Positions 46,601-57,885 of a DNA stretch of 64,000 bases are shown here, one piece after another. The position numbers were made by a program, and so were the translations under genes. This DNA comes from Lycium barbarum (taxonomy: Eukaryota > Streptophyta > Magnoliopsida > Solanales > Solanaceae), in contig NC_083337.1 of NCBI RefSeq assembly GCF_019175385.1, forward strand, positions 43,314,938-43,378,937. The letters run 5' to 3'. Every line of letters starts with the position of its first letter. Position 1 is the first letter of the stretch. The notes below the pieces were generated by a model, which was not told the DNA's origin, ran no database searches, and saw only the letters and a program-made list of their open reading frames with translations.

Positions 46601-48210
46601 CTTGCTATGCCAATGTTGATTGTAGAATGAAAATGGTTCTCTTCCAATTTCTGGGAGAACCCGTTTTAGAATGGAAGGGAAATACTTCATCATCAAAAGG
46701 TAGGTTTATTTCCTATCTAAAGGCAAGGAAAAGGATCACAAAAGGTTGTATTTACCATCTAGTTCGGGTTCAAGATGTAGAAGCTGAACCACCAAATCTT
46801 CAGTCAGTTCCCGTGGTGAATGAGTTTCCGGATGTATTCTCGGATGAGCTTCCAGGCCTTCGTCCGGAAAGAGAGATTGATTTTGCTATTGATGTGTTGC
46901 CAAACACCAAGCCTATATCTATTCCACCTTATAGAATGGCTCCCGTAGATTTGAAAGAGTTAAAGGAACAATTGAAGGACTTGCTTGAGAAAGGCTTTAT
47001 TAGGCCTAGTTCTTCCCCATGGGGAGCACCCGTGTTGTTTGTCCGAAAGAAAGATGGCTTCTTGGGAATGTGCATTGGCTATCGGCGACTGAATAAGATG
47101 ACGATTAAGAATAAATATCCTCTTCCGAGGATTGATGACTTATTTGACCAATTACAAGGCGCTAAATGGTTTTCAAAGATAGATTTGAGATCCGAGTATC
47201 ATCAAGTGAGAGTTAGGGAGAAAGATATCCCTAAGACAACCTTCAGAACAAGATATGTCCATTTTGAGTTCCAGGTAATGTTATTTGGGCTAACTAATGC
47301 ACCGGCAGTATTTATGGATTTGATGAACAATGTGTTCAGGCCCTTCCTAGATTTATTTGTGATTGTATTCATCGACGATATCTTGGTGTATTCTAGGTCC
47401 GAGGCAAAGCATGAGGATCATTTGCGTACTGTCCTTATAGTTCTTCAAACTCGAGAGTTATTTGCCAAATTTTCTAAGCGTGAGTTTTGGTTGAACTTAG
47501 TGACATTTTTAGGGCACATTGTTTCAGCCGATGGTATTCCGGTAGATAGCCAAAAGATTGAGGCCGTGAATACTTGGCCAAGGCCCACGACTCCTATGGA
47601 GGTTCGTAGTTTTTTGGGCTTAGCAGGTTATTACAGGAGATTTGTAGAAGGCTTTTCTTCTATTTCTGCACCGCTCAAAAAGCTGACCCAAAAATCAGCT
47701 AAGTTTCAACGGACAGATGCTTGTGAACTTAGTTTCCAAGAGCTAAAGGATAGATTAACTTCTACCCCAGTCCTGACACTTCCAGAGGGATTGGAAGGTT
47801 ATGTTGTTTATTGCGATGCTTCGGGCGTTGGGCTAGGTTGTGTGTTGATGCAACATGGTAAGGTGATTGCGTATGCTTCAAGGCAATTACGGAAGCATGA
47901 GAAAAATTATCCAACCCATGACCTTGAATTGGCTGCAGTGATTCATGCATTGAATATATGGAGACATTATTTATATGGTGTCCACGTGGATATTTATACA
48001 GATCATAAAAGCCTTCAGTATATCTTTAAGCAGAAAGAGTTGAATTTACGGCAACGACGGTGGTTGGAATTTCTAAAAGACTATGATGTTGATATCCTGT
48101 ATCACCCCGGAAAGGCAAATGTTGTGGCTGATGCTCTTAGCCATAGATCTAAGGGAAGTTTTTGTGATGTTCGGCCAGAGAAAAGAGAAATGGCTCGTGA
48201 GCTCCAGTAG
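46558..48210 (+). CDS. Element B reverse transcriptase-RNase H (open, 550 codons)
   Basis: Longest open coding stretch in the window. After the protease tail (residues 1-60) and linker, RT spans about 120-330: [55 protein letters not shown] and the catalytic [13 protein letters not shown] near residue 275. RNase H spans about 415-530: [37 protein letters not shown] and VVADALSH, all four acidic positions present. Some substitutions at usually fixed places ([24 protein letters not shown]) suggest reduced activity. It ends at a TAG aligned with a Gln codon (CAG) in element A. Whether it is expressed cannot be told; the 5' LTR lacks its TATA region. Confidence 0.92.
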   Translation: MVDFDVIMGMNLLASCYANVDCRMKMVLFQFLGEPVLEWKGNTSSSKGRFISYLKARKRITKGCIYHLVRVQDVEAEPPNLQSVPVVNEFPDVFSDELPGLRPEREIDFAIDVLPNTKPISIPPYRMAPVDLKELKEQLKDLLEKGFIRPSSSPWGAPVLFVRKKDGFLGMCIGYRRLNKMTIKNKYPLPRIDDLFDQLQGAKWFSKIDLRSEYHQVRVREKDIPKTTFRTRYVHFEFQVMLFGLTNAPAVFMDLMNNVFRPFLDLFVIVFIDDILVYSRSEAKHEDHLRTVLIVLQTRELFAKFSKREFWLNLVTFLGHIVSADGIPVDSQKIEAVNTWPRPTTPMEVRSFLGLAGYYRRFVEGFSSISAPLKKLTQKSAKFQRTDACELSFQELKDRLTSTPVLTLPEGLEGYVVYCDASGVGLGCVLMQHGKVIAYASRQLRKHEKNYPTHDLELAAVIHALNIWRHYLYGVHVDIYTDHKSLQYIFKQKELNLRQRRWLEFLKDYDVDILYHPGKANVVADALSHRSKGSFCDVRPEKREMARELQ

Positions 48211-48214
48211 TTAG

Positions 48215-49367
48215 CTAGCCTAGGATTTCGAGTGGTGGACTCAGGTAGCATGGGAGATACCATTTAGAATTCAGCAGTCTCGTCGCTAGTAGTGGAAGTG
48301 AAGGAGCGACAATACGAAGATCCCAGGCTAATTCATTACAGAGATACACTCCCTCAGAAGGAGAAGTCATCATTTGAGATCTCAGGAAATGGAGTTCTCC
48401 GATGTAGAGGTAGATTATGTGTTCCTGATGTGGCAGGTTTACGCCACCAAATACTGAGAGAAACCCATTACTCCAGTTATTCCGTCCACCCCGGAGCAAT
48501 GAAGTTGTATCACGATCTTAAATCTATATATTGGTGGAACGAGATGAAGAAGGATATAGAGGAATTTGTACCTCAATGCCCCAACTGTCAACAAGTGAAA
48601 ATCGAGCACCAAAATCCGGGCGGATTGTTGCAAACTATAGAAATTCCAACTTCGAAGTGGGAAGTAATTAACATGGACTTCATTACAGGCTTACCCCGTT
48701 CTCGACGTAAGTATGATTCTATATGGGTGATTGTGGATAGACTCACGAAGTCAGCTCATTTCTTACCAGTCAGAACTACATATGTGGCAGAAGATTATGC
48801 AAAGCTTTATGCTAAAGAGATAGTGCGACTTCACGGTGTTCCAGTATCTATTATCTCTGATAGAGGAACTCAGTTTAGAGCTAATTTTTGGAAAACTTTC
48901 CAAGAAGGTTTGGGGTCTCAGGTGAGCCGTAGCACAACTTTTCACCCACAGACTGATGGACAAGCTGAACGTACCATTCAGACTCTCGAGGATACGCTAC
49001 GGGCATGTATGTTGGATTTTTGAGGTAATTGGGATGATCACTTACCACTTATCGAATTTTCTTATAACAATAGTTATCATTCTAGCATCCAAATGGCACC
49101 GTATGAGGCTTTATATGGGCGAAATTGTAGATCCCCAATTGGGTGGTTTGAAGTAGGAGAGACTAAATTGATAGGGCCAGACTTGGTCCAGCAAGCCATA
49201 GAGAAAGTTAAACTCATACAAGGTCAATTATTAACAGCTCAAAGTCGTCAAAAGTCCTATGCAGATAATCGTCGAAGGGACTTAGAGTTCCAAGTGTAAG
49301 ATTGTGTATTCTTAAAAGTGTCGCCAATGAAGGGCATTATGAGATTTGGCAAAAATGGGAAGCTTAG
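48215..49367 (+). pseudogene. Element B integrase, core
   Basis: After the TAG at 48208 and another at 48265, 48292-49023 is open. It has VKERQYEDPRLIHYRD, the HHCC domain (HYSSYSVHPG, CPNCQQVKIEH), and the core with VINMDFITGLPR, SIISDRGTQF and [14 protein letters not shown], so D, D and E are all present. A TGA at 49021-49023 follows CMLDF. Then YNNSYHSSIQMAPYEALYG and GRNCRSPIGWFEVGE, and a TAA at about 49297. The frame meets solo LTR S6 at KNGKLS. Confidence 0.88.
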
Positions 49368-49813
49368 TGTCACGACCCGTCTAGAGGGCCGCAACGAGCA
49401 CCCGGTGCTAGCCCACCCGGGCACCCTTGTTTTACACATATACTTACATCTAGGTGAGCCATACGATTAAACATACATCTCTTTCTTATTAATCACGCTA
49501 GTCCCATTGGACGACAACATCATTAGATCATCATTGACATCTATTCCACATCAAATGTATATAGGCCGACGAGGCTATCAAAAGATATACAAAATATAGG
49601 CCGACAAGGCCGGACACGTCTAATCATACACACGTGACTACGAGCCTCTAAGGAGAGTATAACATATCACATGAGCGGGACAGGACCCCGCTATGCCCAC
49701 AATTATGTACACAAAAGAATAAGTACCCAAAAGCTATGGCTCCGAATGAAATGGAGCTCTGCTGTGAAGTCTTTGAGGAAGCAGCTATGGATCAAGCCTG
49801 TCTCCCTGTGCAC

Positions 49814-49885
49814 CTGCGGGCATGACGCAGCATCCACAAACAAAAGGACGTCAGTTCGAAGAATGTACTGAGTATGTAAAGCATG
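49814..49885 (-). other. Conserved LTR hairpin/acceptor module (S6)
   Basis: Minus strand: CTGAC, stem CGTCC/GGATG with one G-T pair (plus 49831-49835 and 49846-49850), then GTCATGCCCGCAG|GT. The donor-like AG|GTATGT at 50642 gives an 829-bp interval. Confidence 0.65.
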
Positions 49886-51404
49886 ATCAATATCAATATA
49901 GAAGCATAAATAGCAACATAAGAAATAGCATATGATGGGAGATGGCAATATTGTCGTCATATGCACTTACATGCCTTTCATAGGAACTTTCCCTTGCTAA
50001 TACGTATTTGTGTACATATATCATTATCCGTATTCCGTGATAGTACCCGTACCATATTTGTGCTCATATTCGTATACATGCCCTTATTCACATTCAAATA
50101 CATAGTCATATCATATTCGTACTCATATCATAAACATAGCATTTCCATAGCATACCCGACCACGTAGGTTCAGTGTTTCATACATACTTGGCCAATCAAG
50201 GCTCAAGGTTACTCATAACTGGCCCTACCAAGACTTCAGGGTTATCCGTACCCTCTGCAGAGGTGCGCGCGCGTTATGTAATCGTATACAAACATATTTA
50301 CATATCATACCCGGCCTCATAAGCTCGGGGTTCTATAATAGTCGTACATATACATAATAGCTCATAAACATCTTTACTTTTAATCATCGTTATAATAATC
50401 GTCATCGTTATTATCATTATAGTCATCATCAATAGCATTATCACTACTATCGTCATCCACCTCTTCTACCTTAATAGGCCTACTCGTAATACGAGAAACT
50501 TAGTACAATCGTAGCGTATCAAGAATCGTGAGCTTAAAAGCTTGGAAGATCAATTCATTTGGAAGACAATATACTCGTATAGAGGATTTAGATGTTTGGC
50601 CCAAGAACCATGCCTTATGAAAGAAGGGTTAGCCTTACATACCTTTCCGTCGCACTATTCTACACTTGCGAGTTCCCCTCCAACGTTAGCGTTTCTACCT
50701 TCAATAAAGTCATACTATCATTAGAATCGATAATTAACACACATGGCTAAAACTAGGGGAAAAACGGATAACATTTCCTTCACATCATAATTCAACTCCC
50801 AAACGTCAACAATACATTCACAATATCATAACAATGGCCATTAGTCATTCACATTATCCACATTCGTTAATTTACTTTCATTTGCCCATATCTATGGCTA
50901 TAACACATGATTTCTTCCATTCATATACAATGTCTATTTCATGGTCTTTCAACGTCATTTATAACCCATTCATGTCACAATATAACAACAATCATGATTC
51001 GATTCCAACTAATTCTCTAAATGGCACTATTCATCATTCGTGACCCATTTTACCATATTCTTCTACACTCCAAGTATTTAAACTCTCCAATATCATAAAC
51101 AACATATAAACATCATGAATCTTACCTTAGATGTTGTAGGAACAAGCTTTAGTTGATAATACTCCACTTTGAGCAAAACCCTAGTTTATCTCCATTTGGA
51201 TTTCTTGACCTTGGATGATCTTTGATGGTTTTCTTACTCTTTATTTACTTGTTTTATGTTGTTGGTCACCAAATATCTTTGAATTCTTGTGGAATAAATT
51301 TAGAGAGATGTTTTAGAGAGAAGGGGTGTGATGTAGAAGTGAAATGAAATAAGCCTTGGTCCCCTTATTTAATGACATGAAAATCTGATTTGGAGTGCAC
51401 AGTG

Positions 51405-51665
51405 GTCGTAAACTTGGTTTACGGTCCGTATTCCAGTTTACGGACCGTCCTTCATGGTCATATTTAATCATAACAGAACCAGAAACTCAGGCTGAAGCAT
51501 GGTGATTTACGATCACGGTTTACGGTCCGTAAACCACTTTACGGTCCGTATTTTGGGTCGTATTTAACCATTTGATGAATTGGCAGAAAGTTGAAGTTTT
51601 GGAAGCCAAAATACGACATGGCAGTTTACGGACCGTATACCACTTTACGGTCCGTATTTCACTTT
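51405..51665. repeat. TTTACGGACCGTAAA palindrome array in S6
   Basis: At least six units of TTTACGG-CCGTA in both orientations (about 51425, 51440, 51520, 51537, 51615, 51637), interspersed with unique sequence, upstream (in LTR sense) of an ATTAAATAAGG TATA-like word near 51370. Confidence 0.75.
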
Positions 51666-51882
51666 ACGACCAACTAGCCAGAATGCAAGCCTGCAACTTT
51701 TCACATTTCCAAAACCTATAATTAGTCATTGCGGAGCATAACCTATCTCTTATCGCAATTGCCTTTGGAATCTTATTTAGGGTCATCAAATGTCGTTTCT
51801 TACTCATGGAAACATCATACACTCGTGCTCATCACTAGGTCACTCACTTGCGTACCAACGGAAGATTTTCCGAGGTGTAACA

Positions 51883-52344
51883 CTTAGTCCTCGGTACATT
51901 GGGCCTTATGAGATTGTGTGCAAGGTAGGCAAAGTGGCTTATGAATTAGATCTACCCCCGGATTTGGAGTCAGTTCACCCAGTTTTTCATGTCTCAATGC
52001 TTCGTAAATGTGTTGGAGATCCTACTAGGATCGTGCCAATAGATGATGTTGAAGTCACTAAGCAATTATCTTACAAAGAAATCCCCATTGCCATTTTAGA
52101 TAGGCAAGTACGAAAGCTCAGAACCAAAGAGGTAGCTTCAGTTAAAGTTCTATGGAAGAACAATAATAGAGAGGAAATAACTTGGGAAGCCGAAGAAGAC
52201 ATGAAATTCCGTACTCGCACTTATTTCAGCCCCCGGAAGAGATCCACGATGAAACATCAGGATTGTGAGGTATGTATGCTTTCTTTCCATGCTTTTGGGT
52301 CGTGTGCGGCCAAAATTTATTGCTATTATGTTGTGGCCCTGTGA
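51883..52344 (+). pseudogene. Element B integrase C-terminus and chromodomain-like tail
   Basis: Continuation of integrase after S6: LSPRYIGPYEIVCKVGKVAY, LDLPPDLESVHPVFHVSML, VVG-type loop DPTRIVPIDDVEV, then the chromodomain-like LSYKEIPIAILDRQVRKL, EVASVKVLWKNN and EEITWEAEEDMKF. It ends at 52342-52344, or earlier near 52270 in family terms. In Tekay/Del elements this tail is thought to bind modified chromatin and steer insertion. The open frame's upstream start at 51790 lies in S6 and is an artefact. Confidence 0.87.
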
Positions 52345-52457
52345 GGCATTGTTATTATGGACTGTTGTGACAGGATGGTAGTGCCCTATTATAGGGAAAA
52401 CTCTGGCAAAATTTTCATAGAATTCCCGAGTACTTAACATTTGAGGACGAATGTTCT

Positions 52458-52471
52458 TAAGGGGAGAAGAA
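52458..52471 (+). other. Polypurine tract of element B
   Basis: TTAAGGGGAGAAGA immediately before the 3' LTR start TGTTACACCTCGG. Confidence 0.88.
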
Positions 52472-54210
52472 TGTTACACCTCGGAAAATTTTCCGTTGAT
52501 GCACAGTGAATAGACTAACAAAGGGCACAAAGTATGCGATGTTTCAATAATTAAGGAATAGCATATTGATGATCCTAATTGAGATTTCAAAGACATTTGA
52601 GGTAAAGAGAAGAAAGTTGACCAAGAAAGGCAAGGTATAGACATGTATCGGATAAGATTTACGAGTACCGAATTAATGATGACTTAATGATGTTTTGGAG
52701 AAGAGTTATAATGCCCCTTATATTTTCAATGAGGTTCTAAACAAGTGTTAAGAAGGTTCCATAAGGATTAGAGATATAACGAGTCGACGAGAATGAGTTT
52801 CGGAAGAGCTGGGCATTATACGACCCAACATACTGGCCGTATAAAATATACTGGTCGTATGTTAGACCGTTTATTCTGCCTAGAATGGAAGCCTCTCTAG
52901 AACAAACCTACGGCCAGACATACGATCCATATAAATTATACGGACCGTATGTTAGTCCGTAGAACTGCGTCGGGACAGATTGGGAGTTATTAAAAAGGGG
53001 ACCAAGTTCATTTCATCTTCATTCCCCTTCTCTCAAGAACTCTCTAGAATATTTCTCCACACTTCTTCCACAAGAATTCAAAGGAAATTAATGATCAACT
53101 TCATCAAACCAAGAGAATCAAGTGTAAGAAACTCATTAAGGCTCATCCAAGACATGAAATTCCATTGGAGGTGAACTAGGGTTTTGGCTCAAGAGAAGTG
53201 TTTCCACCCAAAGTCCATTCCTACACCATCTAAGGTAGGTTTTATGGTCTTTCCATGTTGTTTAAAGTATTGAGAGGTTGAAAGACTTGGATTGTAGAAG
53301 GAGATAGAAAATGGGTCATGAATGTGAAAATAGTGGCATTTTCGAGTACTAGTTCGGAACGAGTCATGATTCTTGATATGTTGTGATTATAATCATGTTA
53401 TAAATGATATTAAGAAAATGGGATAGACATTGTATATGAGTGAATGTAATAGTGTGCTATGACCATGGATATGGATGATTAGAAGTGAATTGGGAAATAT
53501 CGATAATGTAGGTGAATAAAGACTATTGCTTATGATGTTGTGAGTGTTATTATAGACGTTTGGGAGTTGATATATAATATGGAGAAAGTTGTATAAACAA
53601 AGGAGATGCTGCCCAATTTTCTCTAGCTTTAGTCAAGTATGCCAAGCAATCGATTATCTAATGTTAGTATAAACTCTAATGAAGGTAGAAACGTGAGCAT
53701 TGAAGGAGAACTTTCAAGTGATAGAATAGCAAAACGAAAAGGTACGTAAGGCTAACCCTTCTTTCAATAAGGCATGGTTCCTTAGCTATGTATCTATCCT
53801 TTCATGAGTATCTATTGACCTCCAAATGATTCTATCTTTAAAGCTACTAAAGCTCATGATTCTCGTTATGTTTACGATTCTACTAAATTCCTTATATGAC
53901 GAGTGATCCTCTAAGGATAGATGTAATGAAACGATGATAGTAATGATGCCGAAGATGCTTATGAGATCTTATGTATATGTGTCTATGTATGACTTTTATG
54001 TAACACTGAGCTTATATGGCCGAGTATGATATGTATTGTGCGCACACCACTGCAGTTGGGTACGGATAACCCTGAGCCTTCGTAAGGCCAGGTATGTATA
54101 ATCACCGAGCCTTGCCATGGCCAGGTATGTGAAACACCCAACCTTCGGGGTCAGGTATGCTATGAATACGAATATGAATAAGAATATGAATATGAATATG
54201 GACATAAATA
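52472..54210 (+). repeat. 3' LTR of element B (truncated)
   Basis: Aligns with the 5' LTR (42566 to about 44049) and has the 256-bp segment missing there. It stops inside the GAATAT-type hexamer array; the last 699 bp equivalent (44050-44748), including the hairpin module and GGGTCGTGACA end, are absent. Donor-like AAAAG|GTACGT at 53742. Confidence 0.92.
52987..52998 (+). promoter_or_regulatory. Candidate TATA region of element B 3' LTR
   Basis: TTATTAAAAAGG right after the GGCCGTAT/ATACGG palindromes (52820-52975) and before a TTCATCTTCATTCCCC leader. Deleted from the 5' LTR. Confidence 0.45.
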
Positions 54211-54290
54211 CGGAAGGAAAGCGGGGTTCTGCGCAAGCTTTCCCGGTTCAACTAGGATTAGGTTTACTTATTTGTTGTTTTTACCCTAGA

Positions 54291-54300
54291 CTATATATAG
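54291..54300 (+). promoter_or_regulatory. Candidate TATA box, D 5' LTR
   Basis: CTATATATAG, repeated in the 3' LTR at about 62414. About 80 bp downstream of the hairpin cluster in the complete LTR. Confidence 0.5.
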
Positions 54301-55412
54301 ACGTTTTATTAGCTGAAAACGGTGTGCTGGGATTACTCAAAGACTTGTAAGCCACCGTTCTATTTTATCTCTCTAGGTTTATTTTATTTTTCATCTTTTC
54401 AACCCTATACTATTCATGAATTCTTTTGTCTATGATCGAATCATGAGTAGCTAAACTTCTTAATTCTAGGGTTGTGGCGAAAGACTTGAAAGTTGGTTAG
54501 ATGACATTTATTATCTATTGATTTTCCATATTTTGGGTTGTTTTTTTATTCTTGATCTTAATTGTTTGATTATCTGGACAATTGTTAGACACTATCTGTG
54601 GTGCGCGAATTGGACTTGAGAAAGGGAATTCATGTACGTAATAAGAATAAATAGAGTTTGTTCGATTTAATCGTTTCACTACTAAGGATAGAGATATACC
54701 CTTCAGCCCTACTTAGTTGAATACGAAGAAATAAATGCATTCTTGTTACCTTTGATGACCATAGAGATATAGGCGTTATAGTAACATCTACAGGCATGTG
54801 AGTAGTTCGAGAGAATATCTGTTATAGTCGTATTTTGCGCGTTTGGATATTTCAAAGTCGTCGTGGAAAGTTAAGGGCGAGACCATTTTCAAAAAATTAT
54901 TTTAATGTACAAGTTGTTATGAATATTATTTATGACTATTTTTAGTATGGAAATGTTGGAAAGGCCATGGGTAGAAAGAGAAATTCGCAAAATGGCTTAT
55001 GGTAATATTGTGGAAGGCTAGGGGTAAAATGGGAATTTCACAAAGAATCTTGAAAGTTCATGAAAAAATCCAAGTTGGTCGTGTGGCATAAGTGGTATCT
55101 GTCCACATTTTATTATTTAATGGGGGCTAATTATAAATTACAAAGATGCATGGGCCAAAGCTTGCACAAGAAGACATTTAGTCTTCTTTGTTATTTTCAA
55201 AAAACAATTCTAGAAAAATGGAGGAAGGGGATCATGTGTCTATATTCTTATTTTAAGGGACTTAAAAATAAATAGAAGAAGTGGTGGAAAGAATATATAA
55301 TAAGAAGACCATTAGTCTTCTTTGACCAATTTGGAAAAATTCAAGAAAAAGAAAGAAATTTCTAGAAAAATATGGAGAGAAAGGCATGTGCCCCTCACAT
55401 GTTCATAATAAC

Positions 55413-55434
55413 TATATATATATATATATATATA
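55413..55434. repeat. (TA)n microsatellite
   Basis: About eleven TA units in S7. Confidence 0.85.
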
Positions 55435-57315
55435 TGTATATACATAGAGAGAGATGGCCAAGCAAGACAAAATATTCATCTTCCAATTCAAGAAAAACTT
55501 GAAGAGAAAATATAGTAGTATTCGGCCAAGGTTGGCTAAAATGGAGTCCATGGAATTGATCAAGAAAAAATATTTTCTCCTAGTACTCTAAGTAATTGGA
55601 AGGTCCTCTACAACATGGAAGAGTTGTTGGAGCAAGAAAATCCTTCACTTGGACAAATCCATAACCTTGACTAAGAGGAAACATGAAAGGAAAAGGTAAG
55701 AATTTAACCTTCTTTAATATGTTATGGGTGATAATGAGTGTTGTAGAATGAAGGAATCCATGAAATTCATGACATATGCATATGTATGGTGTTTGGCCGA
55801 AAATGTGTTGCATGGTATAGAAATGATGAATTAATTTTATGTAGTATGTTGGTTGTTGTTATAATGTGTATAAATGGATGAAAATTTATAAGGATATGTG
55901 TGTAGTTGTTGTGGCCGAAAATAGGGGTGATGTTGTGAGATATGATGAATCGAATTTATGTAGCATTTTGATTGTTGTTGTGTGGTGGATTTTATGATAA
56001 ATGAAGGCTTAATGGTTTGAAATGAATATGAAATTGTTGGTGTGTTATGGAAGGAGTTAGTGCGACTTTGTTATGGCTTCTTATATTTGTAAGAATGATA
56101 TTGTTAATGTGTAGGCTATAAATATAATTCATGAACTTGAAAGTGAGCCATTGTTTGGAAGATTGTAAGTTGGGTGGTGGTAATTGAATGTGAAAGAAGG
56201 GTTAAGTAGTTATTGTTCTTGTTGGAATTGGAAAGTGTTGGATGAAGTAGCATGTTGATTGAATTGTTTTGAAAGTCATGTGAATTAAATTGAATTAAAT
56301 AGAATTGAATGTTGGAGTGTTGCAAGAATAATTGCTAGTGTTGTTGTTGGTTTGGCCGGGTTAAATTCCCGGATTGTTGTTGATTGAAATTGGCCAAGAT
56401 AGATTCTTGGGGACGATGTATTTACAGGGAAAATGCTGCCGAAATTTCGGCAGACAAATGTTACTTTAAAATCCCACTTCTAAATGCTCTAATTAAGGTT
56501 TGGTAAATGTGACCAATTTGTAGATTTTGGTGAATTTGGAGCTTGAGTTTGGAGAAGAAAAAGCAGCAGAAAAGGTATGTAAGGCTTCACCCTTTCTTCT
56601 TTGGCATGTCTTAGACATAATAGGTCGAATACGAGCCTCGGGGACAACTCTATTCTCCGGAATCCGCGCCTAAAGTTTCCCTTTTTTCATTCAGTAGAAT
56701 TGAATTAAAAAGTGTGCAAAATGTTGGAAGAATTTCCTAAACCTCTAGAACTCGCATAAATAGGACCCGACTACCCTAAAACCCTCACAAGTAACGCCAT
56801 GACATGTAATATATGTAAATTTGGTACGCCGCCTCATTTGATCCGAGGTGGGCCCACTGGTTCCCGGATTTACCTTATTGTTCCGCTTGACATACTTTGA
56901 AGTTGAATCCAAAAGAAACCTTCGATCCTTATTCCATTACCAAATGACAAGTACTGTACCTATCCCAACGAGAATACTTCCATGATGATAATGATAACGA
57001 TGATGTCAGAAAAGAGAATATGCCTATGATAAGTACGACAAGAATGATTCCACGACTAAGAGTCTTGAGCTAAAAATCCAATGTGAATATGAAAGTGTTA
57101 TACTAGTTCTTGAACCTTAATTTTATTCCGTAGCTATGACACTAGTTTCTAAAAGACTTCAAAGAATATGAATTGACGGATATAATGCCCATGATTTCAT
57201 TCTATGCTCTCTCTTAAGGCTATTTTCCGTTGGTAGTCTCGCCTTAAAATACTCGTTCCTTCAAGGTGAGACAAAGTGACCATGAGTATTCCATAACGTA
57301 ATCGGAGGTCACCGA

Positions 57316-57325
57316 CCTTACGTCA
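57316..57325 (-). promoter_or_regulatory. as-1-like TGACGTAAGG in S7
   Basis: CCTTACGTCA between ATCGGAG (57301 region) and CTCCGAT, a 7-bp inverted repeat also present in S5. Confidence 0.5.
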
Positions 57326-57517
57326 CTCCGATGGACACATGACTTCTTTGGGCTCTCAGGCATGCCAGTTGTATGACATATGTATATGAACGTGAATATG
57401 TATATGTATATGTATATGGGGAAAAAGGGGAAGGGCCACTGTTATATCACCACCTGATTCAGCTGGATTTCGTCCCGGACGCGGGATATGGGAGAGCCGG
57501 ATACGGCGTCTGTATTT

Positions 57518-57520
<3 letters not shown>

Positions 57521-57555
<35 letters not shown>
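57521..57555. repeat. (AT)n microsatellite
   Basis: About 17 AT units in S7. Confidence 0.9.
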
Positions 57556-57557
<2 letters not shown>

Positions 57558-57812
57558 GACACTGTTGGGGAGGGGGGTGGGAGAGCCGATGTACTCGACG
57601 TCTGTGAATGTAAATGAAGGACACCGTTTTCTGAAATGTTCTGTTTTCCTGTATATGTAAATAAGAAACACCGTTTTCCTAAAAAAAGAAACTAAGCATG
57701 CATGACATCTGCAGAAAGGCATTCCTATGTACAGGTTACATCTGTTCCAAGATAAGCTCCATATGTCTATTCTGTTATTATTCATACTGTATATTCCTTT
57801 ATTATGTCACTA

Positions 57813-57885
57813 TTCATGCCTTACATACTCAGTACATTAGTCGTACTGACCCCTCTTCTTCGGGGGCTGCGTTCATGCCGCGCAG
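57813..57885 (+). other. Conserved LTR hairpin/acceptor module (S7)
   Basis: CTGAC, stem CCCCT (57850-57854) and GGGGG (57862-57866) with one T-G pair, then GTTCATGCCGCGCAG|GT. The donor-like site at 56575 gives a 1311-bp interval. Confidence 0.7.

Larger units (their letters stand above)
49368..51882 (-). mobile_element. Solo LTR S6 in element B integrase
   Basis: Plus strand runs from TGTCACGACCC (49368) to GAGGTGTAACA (51882), so the LTR reads on the minus strand; 2515 bp. A perfect target duplication cttag is at 49363-49367 and 51883-51887. Read across the insertion, the integrase sequence resumes exactly (KLS then SPRYIGPYEI). Its start TGTTACACCTCGGAAAAT is close to B's own LTR start. 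A palindrome array (TTTACGGACCGTA) is at 51405-51665, donor-like site at 50642 and hairpin module at 49814-49885. Confidence 0.95.
42566..54210 (+). mobile_element. Element B: Tekay/Del-type chromovirus, 3' truncated
   Basis: Plus strand: 5' LTR 42566-44748, primer site 44753-44764, gag 44959 onwards, protease, RT-RNase H 46558-48210, integrase 48215-49367 continuing at 51883-52270, purine tract 52458-52471 and 3' LTR from 52472. The 3' LTR stops at 54210, about 700 bp short of its end, where element D sequence begins. It inserted in the Athila gag (left flank cccac); the right flank is lost. A close relative of element A. Confidence 0.92.
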
